DNA from: Blastococcus sp. CCUG 61487
GTDB lineage: Bacteria > Actinomycetota > Actinomycetes > Mycobacteriales > Geodermatophilaceae
DNA length: 57,289 nucleotides
NCBI RefSeq assembly: GCF_005222955.1
Contig: NZ_LWUA01000006.1
Coordinates: 1-57,289, forward strand
Direction of reading: 5' to 3'
The notes under the pieces are model-generated. The model did no database searches, was not told the origin of the DNA, and worked only from the letters and a program-made list of their open reading frames with translations. Made by a program: the position numbers and the translations under genes. Shown piece by piece: positions 1 to 8,920 of this stretch. How positions within the stretch are numbered: position 1 is the stretch's first letter; each line of letters starts with the position of its first letter.

Positions 1-471
1 CTCGATGTTCGACAACGGCGCATACGCCGTCCAGCCGAAGTCCGGCGCCCCACCCGGGGTCAGCAGGCTGGACACCACGATCAGCGACCCGAACAGGAAC
101 AACCAGAACGACAACGCGTTCAGCCGCGGGAACGCCACATCCGGCGCCCCGATCTGGATCGGCATGATCAGGTTGCCGAACGCGAAGAACAACGGCGTCG
201 CGAACATCAGCAGCATCAACGTGCCGTGCATCGTGAACAGCTGGTTGTACTGCTCCGGCGACAAGAACTGCAGCCCCGGCCGCCCCAGCTCCGCCCGGAT
301 CAGCATGGCCATCAGGCCACCCAGGATGAAGAAGCCGAACGAGGCCGTCATGTACATCAGGCCGATGGTCTTGTGGTCCGTGGTCCGCAGCAGGTTCGAC
401 AGCCGCGAACCCTTCTCGACCACGTGCGCCGGGCTCGGCCGACTCACGATGGGCGCGGGTGCAATCGTCAC
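1..471 (-). CDS. ctaD: Cytochrome c oxidase subunit I (N-terminal part, runs off the window)
   Basis: Reading the minus strand from the GTG at 471 gives about 157 residues that match the start of actinobacterial haem-copper oxidase subunit I. The cues are the [12 protein letters not shown] entry into the first helix, the [10 protein letters not shown] helix carrying a haem-a histidine ligand, and the [21 protein letters not shown] loop, read here in pieces. Subunit I holds haem a and the haem a3-CuB centre that reduces oxygen in the membrane. The gene starts 10 bases after the RlmA-like gene stops, so the two are probably co-transcribed, with ctaG at the head of the same run. The C-terminal three quarters lie outside the window. 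Family call is firm; GTG as start is the only reasonable choice after the upstream stop. Confidence 0.93.
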   Translation of the reverse strand, partial: MTIAPAPIVSRPSPAHVVEKGSRLSNLLRTTDHKTIGLMYMTASFGFFILGGLMAMLIRAELGRPGLQFLSPEQYNQLFTMHGTLMLLMFATPLFFAFGNLIMPIQIGAPDVAFPRLNALSFWLFLFGSLIVVSSLLTPGGAPDFGWTAYAPLSNIE

Positions 472-481
472 GCCCCGCAGC

Positions 482-1429
482 TTAGACAAGCCCTCCGCCG
501 TCCCGGCCGCGGGCGTGGCCGGGCGCGCCGCGCACCGGTTCCCGAGCCGCTCGGACGTCATCGGGACCTCGGCCGGGACGGCCGTAGACGGCGACCTCGA
601 CAGCGACGGTGACCTCGACCGGGTCGGGCAGCACGGCCAGCCGGCCGGCCAGCTGCTCGCCGGACAGGTGCCGTGCGTGCGGTCCCATGCCCACCAGCGT
701 GCCGACCGCCGCCCGGTCCAGCCGTAGCCGCTCGCGGTGGGCCGTGGTCGAGAGCCTCCGCAGGTGCGGCTCGAGGGAGGCGGCCAGCCGGGCCGACTTG
801 TCGGGGTCCACGCGGAGCAGGCCGAGCGGGCCGACGAGCTCGCCGAGGTGGTCGGGCGCCGGGGTCACCACGACCAGCCGCCCGTCCGGCCGGAGCACCC
901 GCGCGATCTCGGCCCCGTTGCGGGGCGCGAACACGACCAGCACCCGGTCGACGGCCTCGTCCCGCACCGGCAGCCGGGCCCAGGTGTCGGCGACGACCGC
1001 CATCGCGCGGGGATGCGCCCGTGCCGCCCGCCGGGCCGCGTACGTCGAGGAGTCGAGGACCACCCCGGCGGCGGCGGGCACGCGCGCGAGCACCGCCGCG
1101 AGGTGGTGCCCCGTGCCGCCTCCGAGATCGAGCAGCACCTCCGGCTGCCGCCCCTCCCCCGCGGTCACCGCGTCGCCGAGCGCCGCGGTGACCCCGGCGT
1201 AGTGGCCCGCGGCCAGGAAGGAGGCGCGGTCGGCCACCATCTCCGCCGAGTCCCCGGACGGCGGCCGGTGGCCCGGCGGCAGCAAGGTCACGTGCCCCTG
1301 TCGGGCACGGTCGTACGCGTGCCCGGCGGGGCAGCGGAGCACGTCGCCGTCGACGGCGAGCGCCGCCGTGCACACGGGACAGGCCAGCGCGGCGACGGCG
1401 GCGCCGGGCAGGGGTGGACGGCTCCTCAC
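482..1429 (-). CDS. RlmA-like 23S rRNA (guanine-N1) methyltransferase
   Basis: A 315-residue protein with an N-terminal zinc knuckle (C17, C20, C33, H37; CPVC...CPAGHAYD), followed by the family signature of a phosphate-rich loop and a SAM-binding motif [11 protein letters not shown] near residues 98-108. This is the RlmA/TlrB arrangement: these enzymes methylate N1 of a guanine in hairpin 35 of 23S rRNA, and some members give macrolide (tylosin-type) resistance. Whether this copy is housekeeping or protective cannot be told from sequence alone. The last 25 or so residues are arginine/glycine rich and probably disordered. The GTG start overlaps the stop of the upstream phosphoesterase in a GTGA, so the pair is translationally coupled. 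Confidence 0.85.
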   Translation of the reverse strand: MRSRPPLPGAAVAALACPVCTAALAVDGDVLRCPAGHAYDRARQGHVTLLPPGHRPPSGDSAEMVADRASFLAAGHYAGVTAALGDAVTAGEGRQPEVLLDLGGGTGHHLAAVLARVPAAAGVVLDSSTYAARRAARAHPRAMAVVADTWARLPVRDEAVDRVLVVFAPRNGAEIARVLRPDGRLVVVTPAPDHLGELVGPLGLLRVDPDKSARLAASLEPHLRRLSTTAHRERLRLDRAAVGTLVGMGPHARHLSGEQLAGRLAVLPDPVEVTVAVEVAVYGRPGRGPDDVRAAREPVRGAPGHARGRDGGGLV

Positions 1430-1944
1430 GAGCGGGGCGGCACCGGGTGGAAGGCGACGTCGCGGAGCCGTCCCGCGTCGGCCACCGCCGTGACGAACGT
1501 GCCGTGCGGCTGCCGCCGGCGGTCGGTCGGCGAACCGGGGTTGAGCAGCCGCAGCCCGGTGTCGGCGGTGGTGTCCCAGGGGATGTGGCTGTGCCCGAAG
1601 ACCAGCACGTCGGCGTCGGGGAACCGTTGCGCGCAGCGCGCCTCCCGGCCCTTGGCGTCACCCGTCTCGTGGACGACGGCGACGCGGATCCCCTCGAGCT
1701 CGACGCGCGCCACCTCGGGCAGCCGCTCGCGGAGGACGCCGTGGTCGTTGTTGCCGTGCACGCCCACCAGCCGCCGGCAGCGCCGCTCGAACTGGTCCAG
1801 CAGGGCCACGTCCACCCAGTCCCCCGCGTGCAGCACGACGTCCACGGCCTCGATCTCGCGCCACACCCCGGGCGGGAGGTCGCGCGCACGCTTGGGGACG
1901 TGCGTGTCGGAGACGAGCACGAGCGAGAGCGGCACGGGTCCCAT
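1426..1944 (-). CDS. YfcE-type metallophosphoesterase
   Basis: A 172-residue calcineurin-like phosphoesterase. The metal motifs are all present and in order: SDTHVP, the GDWVD block, GNNDHG, HETGD and GHSHIP. Size and motif order match the YfcE/MJ0936 group of small phosphodiesterases, which hydrolyse phosphodiester bonds using two divalent metals; the natural substrate is usually unknown. I start it at the ATG at 1944 because an upstream extension would be low-complexity sequence that overlaps ctaG. It overlaps the RlmA-like gene by 4 bases and follows ctaG, so it looks like a passenger in an oxidase operon. Confidence 0.85.
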   Translation of the reverse strand: MGPVPLSLVLVSDTHVPKRARDLPPGVWREIEAVDVVLHAGDWVDVALLDQFERRCRRLVGVHGNNDHGVLRERLPEVARVELEGIRVAVVHETGDAKGREARCAQRFPDADVLVFGHSHIPWDTTADTGLRLLNPGSPTDRRRQPHGTFVTAVADAGRLRDVAFHPVPPRS

Positions 1945-1999
1945 GGTCGCACCGGCCGTCGTGCCCCGGCGCCGAGCAGGGACGACGGGTGCGGCCGGC

Positions 2000-2959
2000 T
2001 CAGCGGTGCTGCTCGGCCAGGGCGCGCAGGCGGGCGTTGTAGGCGTTGAGCTCGGCGTCGCCGTCCCGCTCGGCTGCCCGGTCGAGGGCACGCGCGCGGC
2101 GCTCGTCGGAGCCCATCCAGGCGATCAGGACGACGAGCAGCACGATCACCGTGGGGAGCTCGCCGAAGGACCACGCGATGCCGCCGGCCACCGTCTGGTC
2201 ACCCACCGGGTCGATCCTCCACTCGGCGGGCGGGTTGGCGAAGCTGTCCACGAGCAGCGTGCTGGCGATCATCACCGCCACGCCGAAGAAGGCGTGGAAC
2301 GGCACCGGTATGACCAGCTCGAGGATGCGCATCGGATGGCTGTGGGTGTGCGGCCACGGGTCCTGGGCGATGATCGGCCCGAAGAAGAGCACCCCGGTGA
2401 CGACGAAGTGCGCCAGCATGAACTGGTGCCCCGGCGCGGTGCTCATCAACGCGTCGAAGATCGGCGTGAAGTAGATGCCGTAGAGGCTGGCGATGAACAG
2501 CGGCACGGTGAACGCCGGTGCGGCGAGAAACCTGCCGACGCGGCTGTGCAGGAGGTTCAGCAGCAGCGCACGGGGTGCTCCTGCCGCACCCTGACCGCGC
2601 GGCAGGGTGCGCAACGCGAGCGTGACCGGCGCCGCCAGCAGCAGGAAGATCGGCGTGATCATCGCCAGGACCATGTGCTGGACCATGTGCAGGCTGAACA
2701 GGACCATGCTGTAGCCGTTCAGCCAGGTGCCGGTCACGGCGAAGATCGACAGCGTCCCGACGATCCAGGAGGCGGTCCGCCACCACGGCCAGCGGACGCC
2801 GGTCCGGCGGAGCCGGACGACCGCGAGCAGGTAGACGACCAGCCCGATCAGGCTGAGGACGGCGAGCACCGACCAGGCATCCAGGTGCACCTGGAACATC
2901 CGGCCCCACGTGGGCGGCTCGTCGGGTACCCACATGCCCGAGTGCTGCCCGTGGTCCAC
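2000..2959 (-). CDS. ctaG: Cytochrome c oxidase assembly protein, Caa3_CtaG family
   Basis: A 319-residue polytopic membrane protein with about seven hydrophobic helices and the histidine-rich patches typical of the caa3-type CtaG family: HMVQHM at about residue 88, HQFMLAHF, HTHSHPM and PFHAFFG. These proteins help insert copper into, or otherwise mature, the haem-copper oxidase. Start chosen at the GTG at 2959, because an AGGAGG sequence sits 5 bases upstream (2965-2970); the in-frame ATG at 2935 lacks one. The family was first described in Bacillus and is distinct from the Cox11-type CtaG. Location at the head of the ctaD run fits the role. Confidence 0.88.
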   Translation of the reverse strand: MDHGQHSGMWVPDEPPTWGRMFQVHLDAWSVLAVLSLIGLVVYLLAVVRLRRTGVRWPWWRTASWIVGTLSIFAVTGTWLNGYSMVLFSLHMVQHMVLAMITPIFLLLAAPVTLALRTLPRGQGAAGAPRALLLNLLHSRVGRFLAAPAFTVPLFIASLYGIYFTPIFDALMSTAPGHQFMLAHFVVTGVLFFGPIIAQDPWPHTHSHPMRILELVIPVPFHAFFGVAVMIASTLLVDSFANPPAEWRIDPVGDQTVAGGIAWSFGELPTVIVLLVVLIAWMGSDERRARALDRAAERDGDAELNAYNARLRALAEQHR

Positions 2960-3125
2960 CGCTGCCTCCTGATCCGCGCCGTCGTGCCGGCTCCACTGTC
3001 CCACCCGGCGCGGCCACGGCAGCCACGGGCGGCGGCGGTGTGACGCAGGACGCGCGACGCCCCCGTACCGGGCGAGCGGTACAGGGGCGTCGGACGAGTC
3101 GGGTCCCAGCGGCCGGCGGCCGGCG

Positions 3126-4445
3126 TCAGATGTTGACGCCGCGCTCCCGGAGCCAGGGCAGGGGATCGACCTTCGTGCCGTGCATGCCGCCCTTGTGCAC
3201 CTCGAAGTGCAGGTGCGGGCCGGTCGACTGACCCCGGTTGCCCAGCAGCGCGATGGTGTCGCCCGCACGGACGACCTGGCCGGCCCGGACGAGGATCTCG
3301 TCCATGTGCCCGTAGACGGTGACGTCGCCGTTGTCGTGCTGGATGTACACCGCGAGGCCGTAGCCGCTGGCCGGACCGGCCTCGAGGACGACGCCGTCCA
3401 TGACCGCGTACTCGGGCGTGCGCATGGGGGCGGCGAGGTCGATGCCGGAGTGCATCGTGCCCCAGCGCGGGCCGAAGCCGCTGGTGAGCCGGGCGCCGTT
3501 CACCGGAGCGACCGCCTTGGGCCGGGCCGCCTCGATCGCCGCGACGAGCGCCACGTGGTCGGCGGTCGCCTGCGTGTGGGCGGCGGCCACCTGCTCGGCG
3601 TCACGCTGGTACCGGCTGGCCACCAGCTCCGGCAGGACCCGGGTCGACTCCGACAGCGCCTCCGCCGGCTGGGCCTCGATGCCGAGCTGCTCGGCGACGC
3701 TGATCGAACGGCTCGCCGACGACGCCTCCGCGACATCCGTCGGGGCGGTGTCGACGAGGACACCCATGCTCATGGCACCGATCAGCCCCGCGGCCAGGTA
3801 GAACGCGGGCCGCCGGCGTTCGGAGGGGAGCCGCCGGAGCAGGCGGGAGCGGTACCCGGCAGCCGACACCGGAGCGACCTCGGCCGACAGCTCGTCGGAG
3901 GCGGTCTCGGTCTCCGCGACGACGTCGTCGGCGGGGGCCTCGCCCGCGATCTCCTCGGCGGGAGCAGCCGGACGCGGGTGCGGCGTGGGGCGCGGTCGAG
4001 CGGGCGCCGTGGCCGCGACCTCCGCGACGACGGCGGCGGCCTCGACGACGACCGCCTCGGCCGCGACTGCCGCGGGCTCGGCGGTGCTCTTCGCCGCCGG
4101 CTTGGCGGTGCTCTTCGCCGCCGGCTTGGCGGTGCTCTTCGCCGCCGGCCTGGCGGTGGCGGCCTTGGCGGCCGAGGTGGCCCGCGCCGCGGCGGTGCGC
4201 GCCTTGCCGGCGGCCTTGCCGGCCGCGGTCGTGGCCTTGGCGGCCAGCGCGCCGGCCGTGGAGGCGGTCCCGGTGCGCGACGCCGTCCCCTGGCGCTGCG
4301 ACGGAACCGTGGAGGCGTTCGTCCCGGCGACCGCGCCCGTGCGGCGACGCGAGGTTCCGCGAGCCGGGGCCGGGGTAGGAGTGGCCGCCGAGACGGCGTC
4401 TCCCTGACCCGCGTCGACGAGCCGAGCGTGGTGGAGCGAGCTCAT
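3126..4445 (-). CDS. M23 family metalloendopeptidase with histone-H1-like linker
   Basis: A 439-residue protein. Residues 1-200 are disordered and rich in Ala, Lys, Thr and Pro, including three AAKST repeats. A single hydrophobic segment near residues 216-237 (FYLAAGLIGAMSMGVLV) is a membrane anchor or late signal. Residues about 325-439 form the LytM/M23 domain with the zinc motifs HSGIDLA and HLHFEVHKGG, so the enzyme should cut peptidoglycan cross-links outside the membrane. The long cytoplasmic basic arm is unusual and could bind nucleic acid or acidic polymers. A second M23 protein at 39397-40182 is nearly identical in the catalytic domain but lacks the arm. Both share an 11-base-spaced promoter repeat. 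Confidence 0.92.
   Translation of the reverse strand: MSSLHHARLVDAGQGDAVSAATPTPAPARGTSRRRTGAVAGTNASTVPSQRQGTASRTGTASTAGALAAKATTAAGKAAGKARTAAARATSAAKAATARPAAKSTAKPAAKSTAKPAAKSTAEPAAVAAEAVVVEAAAVVAEVAATAPARPRPTPHPRPAAPAEEIAGEAPADDVVAETETASDELSAEVAPVSAAGYRSRLLRRLPSERRRPAFYLAAGLIGAMSMGVLVDTAPTDVAEASSASRSISVAEQLGIEAQPAEALSESTRVLPELVASRYQRDAEQVAAAHTQATADHVALVAAIEAARPKAVAPVNGARLTSGFGPRWGTMHSGIDLAAPMRTPEYAVMDGVVLEAGPASGYGLAVYIQHDNGDVTVYGHMDEILVRAGQVVRAGDTIALLGNRGQSTGPHLHFEVHKGGMHGTKVDPLPWLRERGVNI
4081..4152. repeat. Three 24-bp tandem repeats inside the M23 gene
   Basis: Three consecutive copies of a 24-base unit beginning gcggtgctcttcgccgcc occupy 4081-4104, 4105-4128 and 4129-4152; the third differs by one base (c for t). 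In the protein they give three AAKSTAKP-type repeats in the basic linker. Copy number could vary between strains by slippage without breaking the frame. Confidence 0.9.
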
Positions 4446-4514
4446 GCACCTGGACTTCCGTAGGGGACATTGCCGTGCCCCCGGGGAAGAGGAGCGGGGC
4501 CCATGTAAACACGC

Positions 4515-4531
4515 CGTGATGTGTTCGTGAT
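4515..4531 (-). promoter_or_regulatory. Direct repeat CGTGAT-N5-CGTGAT upstream of the M23 gene
   Basis: Two CGTGAT half-sites with start points 11 bases apart lie 70-86 bases upstream of the M23 start. The second peptidase at 39397-40182 has CGTGAC-N5-CGTGAC at 40243-40259, at almost the same distance and also with TT before the second half-site. On the coding strand this reads RTCACG-N5-RTCACG, resembling the direct-repeat GTMAC-type boxes of the cell-wall regulator MtrA. The MtrA link is inference; the repeat is seen directly. Confidence 0.45.
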
Positions 4532-4619
4532 CTGCGTCGCGGGGTATCCACCTGCAGTTTTGTGGCGTCCGGCGCCCGTCTCACGACCGATTTCCAGTCC
4601 TATCGAGGGAGAGAACCGC

Positions 4620-5801
4620 ATGCGCGCAGTGACCTGGCACGGTCGAGGCGAGGTCCGGGTGGAGACGGTCCCGGACCCGGTCATCCAGGAGCCCACCGAT
4701 GTCATCGTCGAGATCACCTCGAGCGGCATCTGCGGCTCCGACCTCCACCTGATCGAGATCATGGCGCCGTTCATGACGGTCGGGGACGTCATGGGCCACG
4801 AACCGATGGGCATCGTCCGCGAGGTGGGGTCCGAGGTCACCGCCGTCAAGGCGGGCGACCGGGTCGTCGTCCCGTTCAACATCTCCTGCAACACCTGCTG
4901 GATGTGCACCCAGGGACTGAACTCCCAGTGCGAGACCACGCAGAACCGCGAGCAGGGCTTCGGCGCCTCGCTCTTCGGCTACACCAAGCTCTACGGCCAG
5001 GTGCCGGGCGGGCAGGCCGAGTACCTCCGCGTCCCGTTCGGGAACACCCTGCCGATCAAGGTGCCCGATGCCCCGCTCGACGACCGCTTCGTCTACCTGT
5101 CCGACGTCCTGCCCACCGCGTGGCAGGCGGTGCAGTACGCCGGCATCCCGCAGGGCGGCAGCGTCCTGGTCCTGGGCCTCGGCCCGATCGGCGACATGGC
5201 CACCCGGATCGCCAAGCACCTCGGCGCCGGCCAGGTGATCGCATCCGACGTCGTCCCCGAGCGGCTGGCCCGGGCGCGACGCAACGGCATCACGGTCATC
5301 GACAGCACCAAGCAGGCCGACGTCGTCGCCCAGGTCCGGGACCTGACCGACGGTCGCGGGCCGGACGCCGTCATCGACGCCGTCGGCATGGAGGCCCACG
5401 GGTCGCCGGTGGCCACCGCCCTGCAGAAGGCGACCGCGGTCATCCCGGACGCGGTCATGGAGAAGGTCATGCAGGTGGCCGGCATCGACCGGTTGGCCGC
5501 GCTGAACACCGCCATCGAGGCGGTCCGTCGCGGCGGCACGATCTCGCTGTCCGGCGTCTACGGCGGAGCGACCGACCCGCTGCCCCTCATGCGCATGTTC
5601 GACAAGCAGATCCAGCTCCGCATGGGCCAGGCCAACGTGTGGCGCTGGGTGCCCGACATCCTCCCGCTGCTGCTCGAGGGCGATCCGCTGGGCGTGGACG
5701 AGTTCGCCACCCACCGCGTGCCGCTGGAGCAGGCGCCCGAGGCGTACGCGAACTTCCGCGAGAAGAAGGACGGCGCCGTCAAGGTGCTCCTCCAGCCGTG
5801 A
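4620..5801 (+). CDS. Zinc-dependent alcohol dehydrogenase (FDH/threonine-dehydrogenase type)
   Basis: A 393-residue medium-chain dehydrogenase. Catalytic zinc ligands sit in SGICGSDLH and GHEPMG; four structural-zinc cysteines are in SCNTCWMC and the following QC; the Rossmann motif is GLGPIGD. Length near 390 and a long insert after the Rossmann fold are typical of the glutathione-independent formaldehyde dehydrogenase / FdhA-like branch. The substrate is probably a small alcohol or aldehyde with NAD, but it cannot be named. Start at the ATG at 4620, with GAGGGAGAG 8 bases upstream. The gene stands alone and is divergent from the M23 gene. Confidence 0.88.
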   Translation: MRAVTWHGRGEVRVETVPDPVIQEPTDVIVEITSSGICGSDLHLIEIMAPFMTVGDVMGHEPMGIVREVGSEVTAVKAGDRVVVPFNISCNTCWMCTQGLNSQCETTQNREQGFGASLFGYTKLYGQVPGGQAEYLRVPFGNTLPIKVPDAPLDDRFVYLSDVLPTAWQAVQYAGIPQGGSVLVLGLGPIGDMATRIAKHLGAGQVIASDVVPERLARARRNGITVIDSTKQADVVAQVRDLTDGRGPDAVIDAVGMEAHGSPVATALQKATAVIPDAVMEKVMQVAGIDRLAALNTAIEAVRRGGTISLSGVYGGATDPLPLMRMFDKQIQLRMGQANVWRWVPDILPLLLEGDPLGVDEFATHRVPLEQAPEAYANFREKKDGAVKVLLQP

Positions 5802-5808
5802 GCTCGCT

Positions 5809-5837
5809 CCGGGGGTGGGTACGACGCCCGCCCCCGG
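5809..5837. terminator. Hairpin between convergent genes
   Basis: An 11-bp stem (ccgggggtggg with cccgcccccgg, one G-U pair) and a 7-base loop lie between the stop of the dehydrogenase (5801) and the stop of the convergent oxidase (5847). It could end transcription from both sides. There is no T-tract, as usual in such GC-rich genomes. Confidence 0.6.
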
Positions 5838-5846
5838 GGTCCGGGC

Positions 5847-7172
5847 TCACCCGGCGGGCACCGGGCCGAGCACCGTGTCGAGGTGGGCGTTGCCGAACAC
5901 ACCGGTGGGGTCCAGCCGGGCCCGCAGGGCGGTGAACTCGTCGAACCGCGGATAGCGGGTCCTGAGCGCCGCGGCGTCCAGACCGTGCAGCTTGCCCCAG
6001 TGCGGGCGCCCACCGACGCTGCCGGCCATCGACTCCAGGGCGGCGAACCAGGCCCCGGGGTCGGTGCGCGCCGGCACGTGCGCGGCGATGTAGGCGGTGT
6101 CGCGGCCCGATGCCGTGGACAGCGTGATGTCGTCGGCGGCGGCGACCCGCACCTCGACGGGGAAGGCAGCGCGGAACTCGCCCGCCTTCGCGATGCGATG
6201 CAGCTCGGTGAGGATGGCGGGGGCCTCGGCCCGCGGGACGGCGTACTCCATCTCCAGGAAGCGCACCCGTCGCCGGCTCACGAAGACGCGGTGCGAGGTG
6301 TCGGTCCACGTGCGCGCGCCCAGCCCGCCCGAGGCGACGGCGGCGAGGCGCGGGATCGCCGTCGGCCGGCGTCGTCCGGCAGCGACGATCCCGGCGAAGA
6401 CGGCGTTGGACAGCACCTCGTCGTCCCAGACGGCGCGCCAGCGCGGCAGCGGCGCCAGCCCTGCCTCCAGCGGCACACGGGTGTTGCGCTTGGTCAGGCA
6501 CCGGCTGGTGTGCGGGAACCAGTAGAACTCGACGTGGTCGGTGGACTCCATGAACTCGTCGAAGCCCTCGAGCAGCTCGGGCAGCCGCGCCGGGCCCTCC
6601 TCCGCGCGCAGCCCGAAGGCGGGCACCGCCTGCAGGGTGACGGTGTCGAGCACACCGAGGGCGCCCAGCCCGATGCGGGCCGCGGCGAAGACCTCCGGGT
6701 TCTCGGTGGCCGAGCAGTGCAGCAGCGACCCGTCGGCCAGCACCAGCCGGAGCGCCCGCAGCTGGGTGGCCAGCCCGCCGAACCGGGCGCCCGTCCCGTG
6801 CGTGCCGGTGGACAGCGCACCGGAGACCGTCTGCCGGTCGATGTCCCCGAGGTTGGTCAGCGCCCACCCGCGCCGGGCGAGCTCGGCGTTGAGCCGGTGC
6901 AGCGGCATCCCCGCCTGCACCGTCACCAGCCCGGCGTCGTCGACACCGAGGAGTCCGGCATGCCGGTCGAGACGGAGCTGCACCCCCTCGGGCCGGCCGA
7001 TGGCGGTGAAGGAGTGCCCGCTACCGATCGGGCGCACGCGGCGTCCCTGCCCGGCGGCCGCCGTGATCACCGAGGCGATCTCGTCGCTGCCCCCCGGCCG
7101 CGCCACCTCCACTCCGGTGGCCCGCTGGTTGCCCGCCCAGTTGCGCCAGCTGCCCGTGCCCGAATCCGTCAT
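5847..7172 (-). CDS. FAD-binding sugar-lactone oxidase (D-arabinono-1,4-lactone / L-gulonolactone oxidase family)
   Basis: A 441-residue flavoprotein. The N-terminal half is a VAO/PCMH FAD-binding fold with RPIGSGHSFTAI, the covalent-FAD loop pattern of this family, and TNLGDIDRQTVSGALSTGTHGTG. The C-terminal half is the ALO domain ending HWGKLH and FGNAHLDTVLG. Members oxidise aldonolactones or alditols with oxygen and release hydrogen peroxide. The mycobacterial-type relatives act as L-gulono-1,4-lactone dehydrogenases, so the electron acceptor is open. Start at the ATG at 7172, preceded by GGGAGGACGG. It is downstream of, and on the same strand as, the ABC-F gene with a 56-base gap. Confidence 0.85.
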   Translation of the reverse strand: MTDSGTGSWRNWAGNQRATGVEVARPGGSDEIASVITAAAGQGRRVRPIGSGHSFTAIGRPEGVQLRLDRHAGLLGVDDAGLVTVQAGMPLHRLNAELARRGWALTNLGDIDRQTVSGALSTGTHGTGARFGGLATQLRALRLVLADGSLLHCSATENPEVFAAARIGLGALGVLDTVTLQAVPAFGLRAEEGPARLPELLEGFDEFMESTDHVEFYWFPHTSRCLTKRNTRVPLEAGLAPLPRWRAVWDDEVLSNAVFAGIVAAGRRRPTAIPRLAAVASGGLGARTWTDTSHRVFVSRRRVRFLEMEYAVPRAEAPAILTELHRIAKAGEFRAAFPVEVRVAAADDITLSTASGRDTAYIAAHVPARTDPGAWFAALESMAGSVGGRPHWGKLHGLDAAALRTRYPRFDEFTALRARLDPTGVFGNAHLDTVLGPVPAG

Positions 7173-7206
7173 CGTCGTCCCGTCCTCCCGCTCGGCCCCG
7201 CCCGAG

Positions 7207-7219
7207 TTGATCATCGACG
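7207..7219. repeat. TGATCATCGACGA motif copy in an intergenic gap
   Basis: The gap between the lactone oxidase and the ABC-F gene contains gttgatcatcgacga. The same TGATCATCGACGA string recurs at about 52475-52487 next to a large palindrome, and gttgatcatcg starts the inverted repeat at 8921. This looks like a scattered intergenic motif. Its function is unknown. Confidence 0.4.
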
Positions 7220-7228
7220 AGAAGAGGC

Positions 7229-8860
7229 TCAGCGGGTGCGCTGGACGCGCGCCTCGTCGAACACCGGCTCGGCGGACTCGTAGACCCGGCCGTCGGCACC
7301 GAAGACGACGAACCTGTCGAAGGACCGCGCGAACCAGCGGTCGTGCGTCACCGCGAGGACGGTGCCCTCGAACGCGGCCAACGCCTCCTCCAACGCCTCC
7401 GCGGAGAGGACGTCGAGGTTGTCGGTCGGCTCGTCGAGCAGCAGCAGCGTCGCTCCGGACAGCTCCAGCAGCAGGATCTGGAACCGCGCCTGCTGCCCCC
7501 CGGACATCGTGCGGAACGGCTGGTCGGCCGCACCGGTGAGCCCGTAACGCCGCAGCGCCGCCATCGCCCGGCCCCTGTCCACGCCGGCCCGGCCTGGCTC
7601 GCCGTGCCACAGCAGGTCCACCGGGGTCCGGTCCTGCCACTCCGGGTGGGCGTGGGTCTGGGCGAAGAAGCCGGGGACGACGCGAGCGCCCAGCCGCCAC
7701 CCACCCGCGTGCGCGACCGGTTGCCCCGCGAGCAGCCGCAGGAAGTGCGACTTCCCCGCACCGTTCGCGCCCAGGACGGCGACCCGGTCGCCGTAGAAGA
7801 CCTCCAGGTCGAAGGGGTGCATGAGGCCGGTCAGCTCCAGCTGCTCGGCCGTGATCGCCCGGACACCGGTGCGCCCGCCCCGCAGGCGCATCGCGACCTT
7901 CTGCTCCGGCGGCCGGTCCGGGGGCGGGCCGGCCGCCTCGAACCTGGCCAGCCGCGTCTGCATGGCGTGGTACCTGCTGGCCATGTCCGGTGAGTTCGCC
8001 GCCTGCTGCTGCAGCGTGCGCACCAGGTCGACGAGCCGCTGGTGCTCCTCGTCCCAGCGCCGCCGCACCTCGGCCAGCCGTTCGTGCCGGGCGGCCCGCG
8101 CATCGTGGTAAGCGGCGAAGCCGCCGCCGTGCACCCATGCCGTCCCGCCCTCGACGGTGACGACGCGGTCGGCCACCCGCGCCAGCAGCTCGCGGTCGTG
8201 GCTGACGAACAGCACGGTCTTCCGCGTCTCCAGCAGCCGGTCCTCGAGCCACCGCTTGCCCGGGACGTCGAGGAAGTTGTCCGGCTCGTCGAGCAGCAGC
8301 ACCTGGTCGGGCCCGCGCAGGAGCGCCTCGAGGGCCAGCCGCTTCTGCTCCCCGCCGGACAGCGTGGACAGCTCCCGGTACTTGCAGCGCTCGTACGGGA
8401 CGCCGAGGGCGGCGACGGTGACGGTGTCCCAGGTGACCTCGGCGTCGTACCCGCCGGCGTCGCCCCACTGGGCCAGGGCGTCGGCGTAGGCCATCTGCGC
8501 CCGCTCGTCGTCGGTCTCCATGAGCGTCAGCTCGGCGCTCTCCAGCCCGTCCCACGCGGCGCGGACCGCCGGCGGCGCGAGGTCGACCAGGAAGCGCTGG
8601 ACCGTGGTGTCGTCGCGGACCGAGCCGATGAACTGCCGCATGACGCCGAGCCCGCCGGTCCGCGAGATGGTCCCGGCCTCCGGCACGAGGTCACCGGCGA
8701 TCAGTCGCAGCAGCGTCGTCTTCCCGGCGCCGTTCTCGCCGACGAGCGCTGCGCGCGCGCCCTCGCCGACCCGGAACGAGACGTCGTCGAGCAGCACGCG
8801 CCCGTCGGAGAGCGTGTGCCGCAGCGCGCTGACGTCGACAGCACCCGGACCCGTAGCCAC
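7229..8860 (-). CDS. ABC-F family ATPase (ribosome-associated)
   Basis: A 543-residue protein with two ABC ATPase domains and no membrane segment. Domain 1 has Walker A GENGAGKTT near residue 42, signature LSGGEQKR and Walker B LLLDEPDNFLD; domain 2 has GANGAGKSH, MSGGQQAR and LLLDEPTDNLD. Between them, at about residues 240-300, is a charged helical linker. That is the ABC-F layout. These proteins enter the ribosomal E site and either rescue stalled translation or protect from antibiotics. I cannot assign a subclass. Start is the GTG at 8860 with AGGAAG upstream; the ATG at 8868 is out of frame. Confidence 0.9.
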   Translation of the reverse strand: MATGPGAVDVSALRHTLSDGRVLLDDVSFRVGEGARAALVGENGAGKTTLLRLIAGDLVPEAGTISRTGGLGVMRQFIGSVRDDTTVQRFLVDLAPPAVRAAWDGLESAELTLMETDDERAQMAYADALAQWGDAGGYDAEVTWDTVTVAALGVPYERCKYRELSTLSGGEQKRLALEALLRGPDQVLLLDEPDNFLDVPGKRWLEDRLLETRKTVLFVSHDRELLARVADRVVTVEGGTAWVHGGGFAAYHDARAARHERLAEVRRRWDEEHQRLVDLVRTLQQQAANSPDMASRYHAMQTRLARFEAAGPPPDRPPEQKVAMRLRGGRTGVRAITAEQLELTGLMHPFDLEVFYGDRVAVLGANGAGKSHFLRLLAGQPVAHAGGWRLGARVVPGFFAQTHAHPEWQDRTPVDLLWHGEPGRAGVDRGRAMAALRRYGLTGAADQPFRTMSGGQQARFQILLLELSGATLLLLDEPTDNLDVLSAEALEEALAAFEGTVLAVTHDRWFARSFDRFVVFGADGRVYESAEPVFDEARVQRTR

Positions 8861-8920
8861 GCGGCCATCTTCCTGCAGCCGGCAACCCGGTTACCCGCTG
8901 CTCCACGTCGACCGACCGGA

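Noticed and set aside
737-3043. Long open frame on the plus strand (768 codons), antisense to ctaG, the phosphoesterase and the RlmA-like gene
   Set aside because: The translation is Arg/Gly/Pro/His rich without domains, and the opposite strand has three recognisable genes. It is an artefact of high GC.
3126-4445. Frameshift or fusion in the long M23 protein
   Set aside because: The Ala/Lys arm is in frame, has regular codon use and includes exact tandem repeats, so it looks like a genuine low-complexity extension, not an error.
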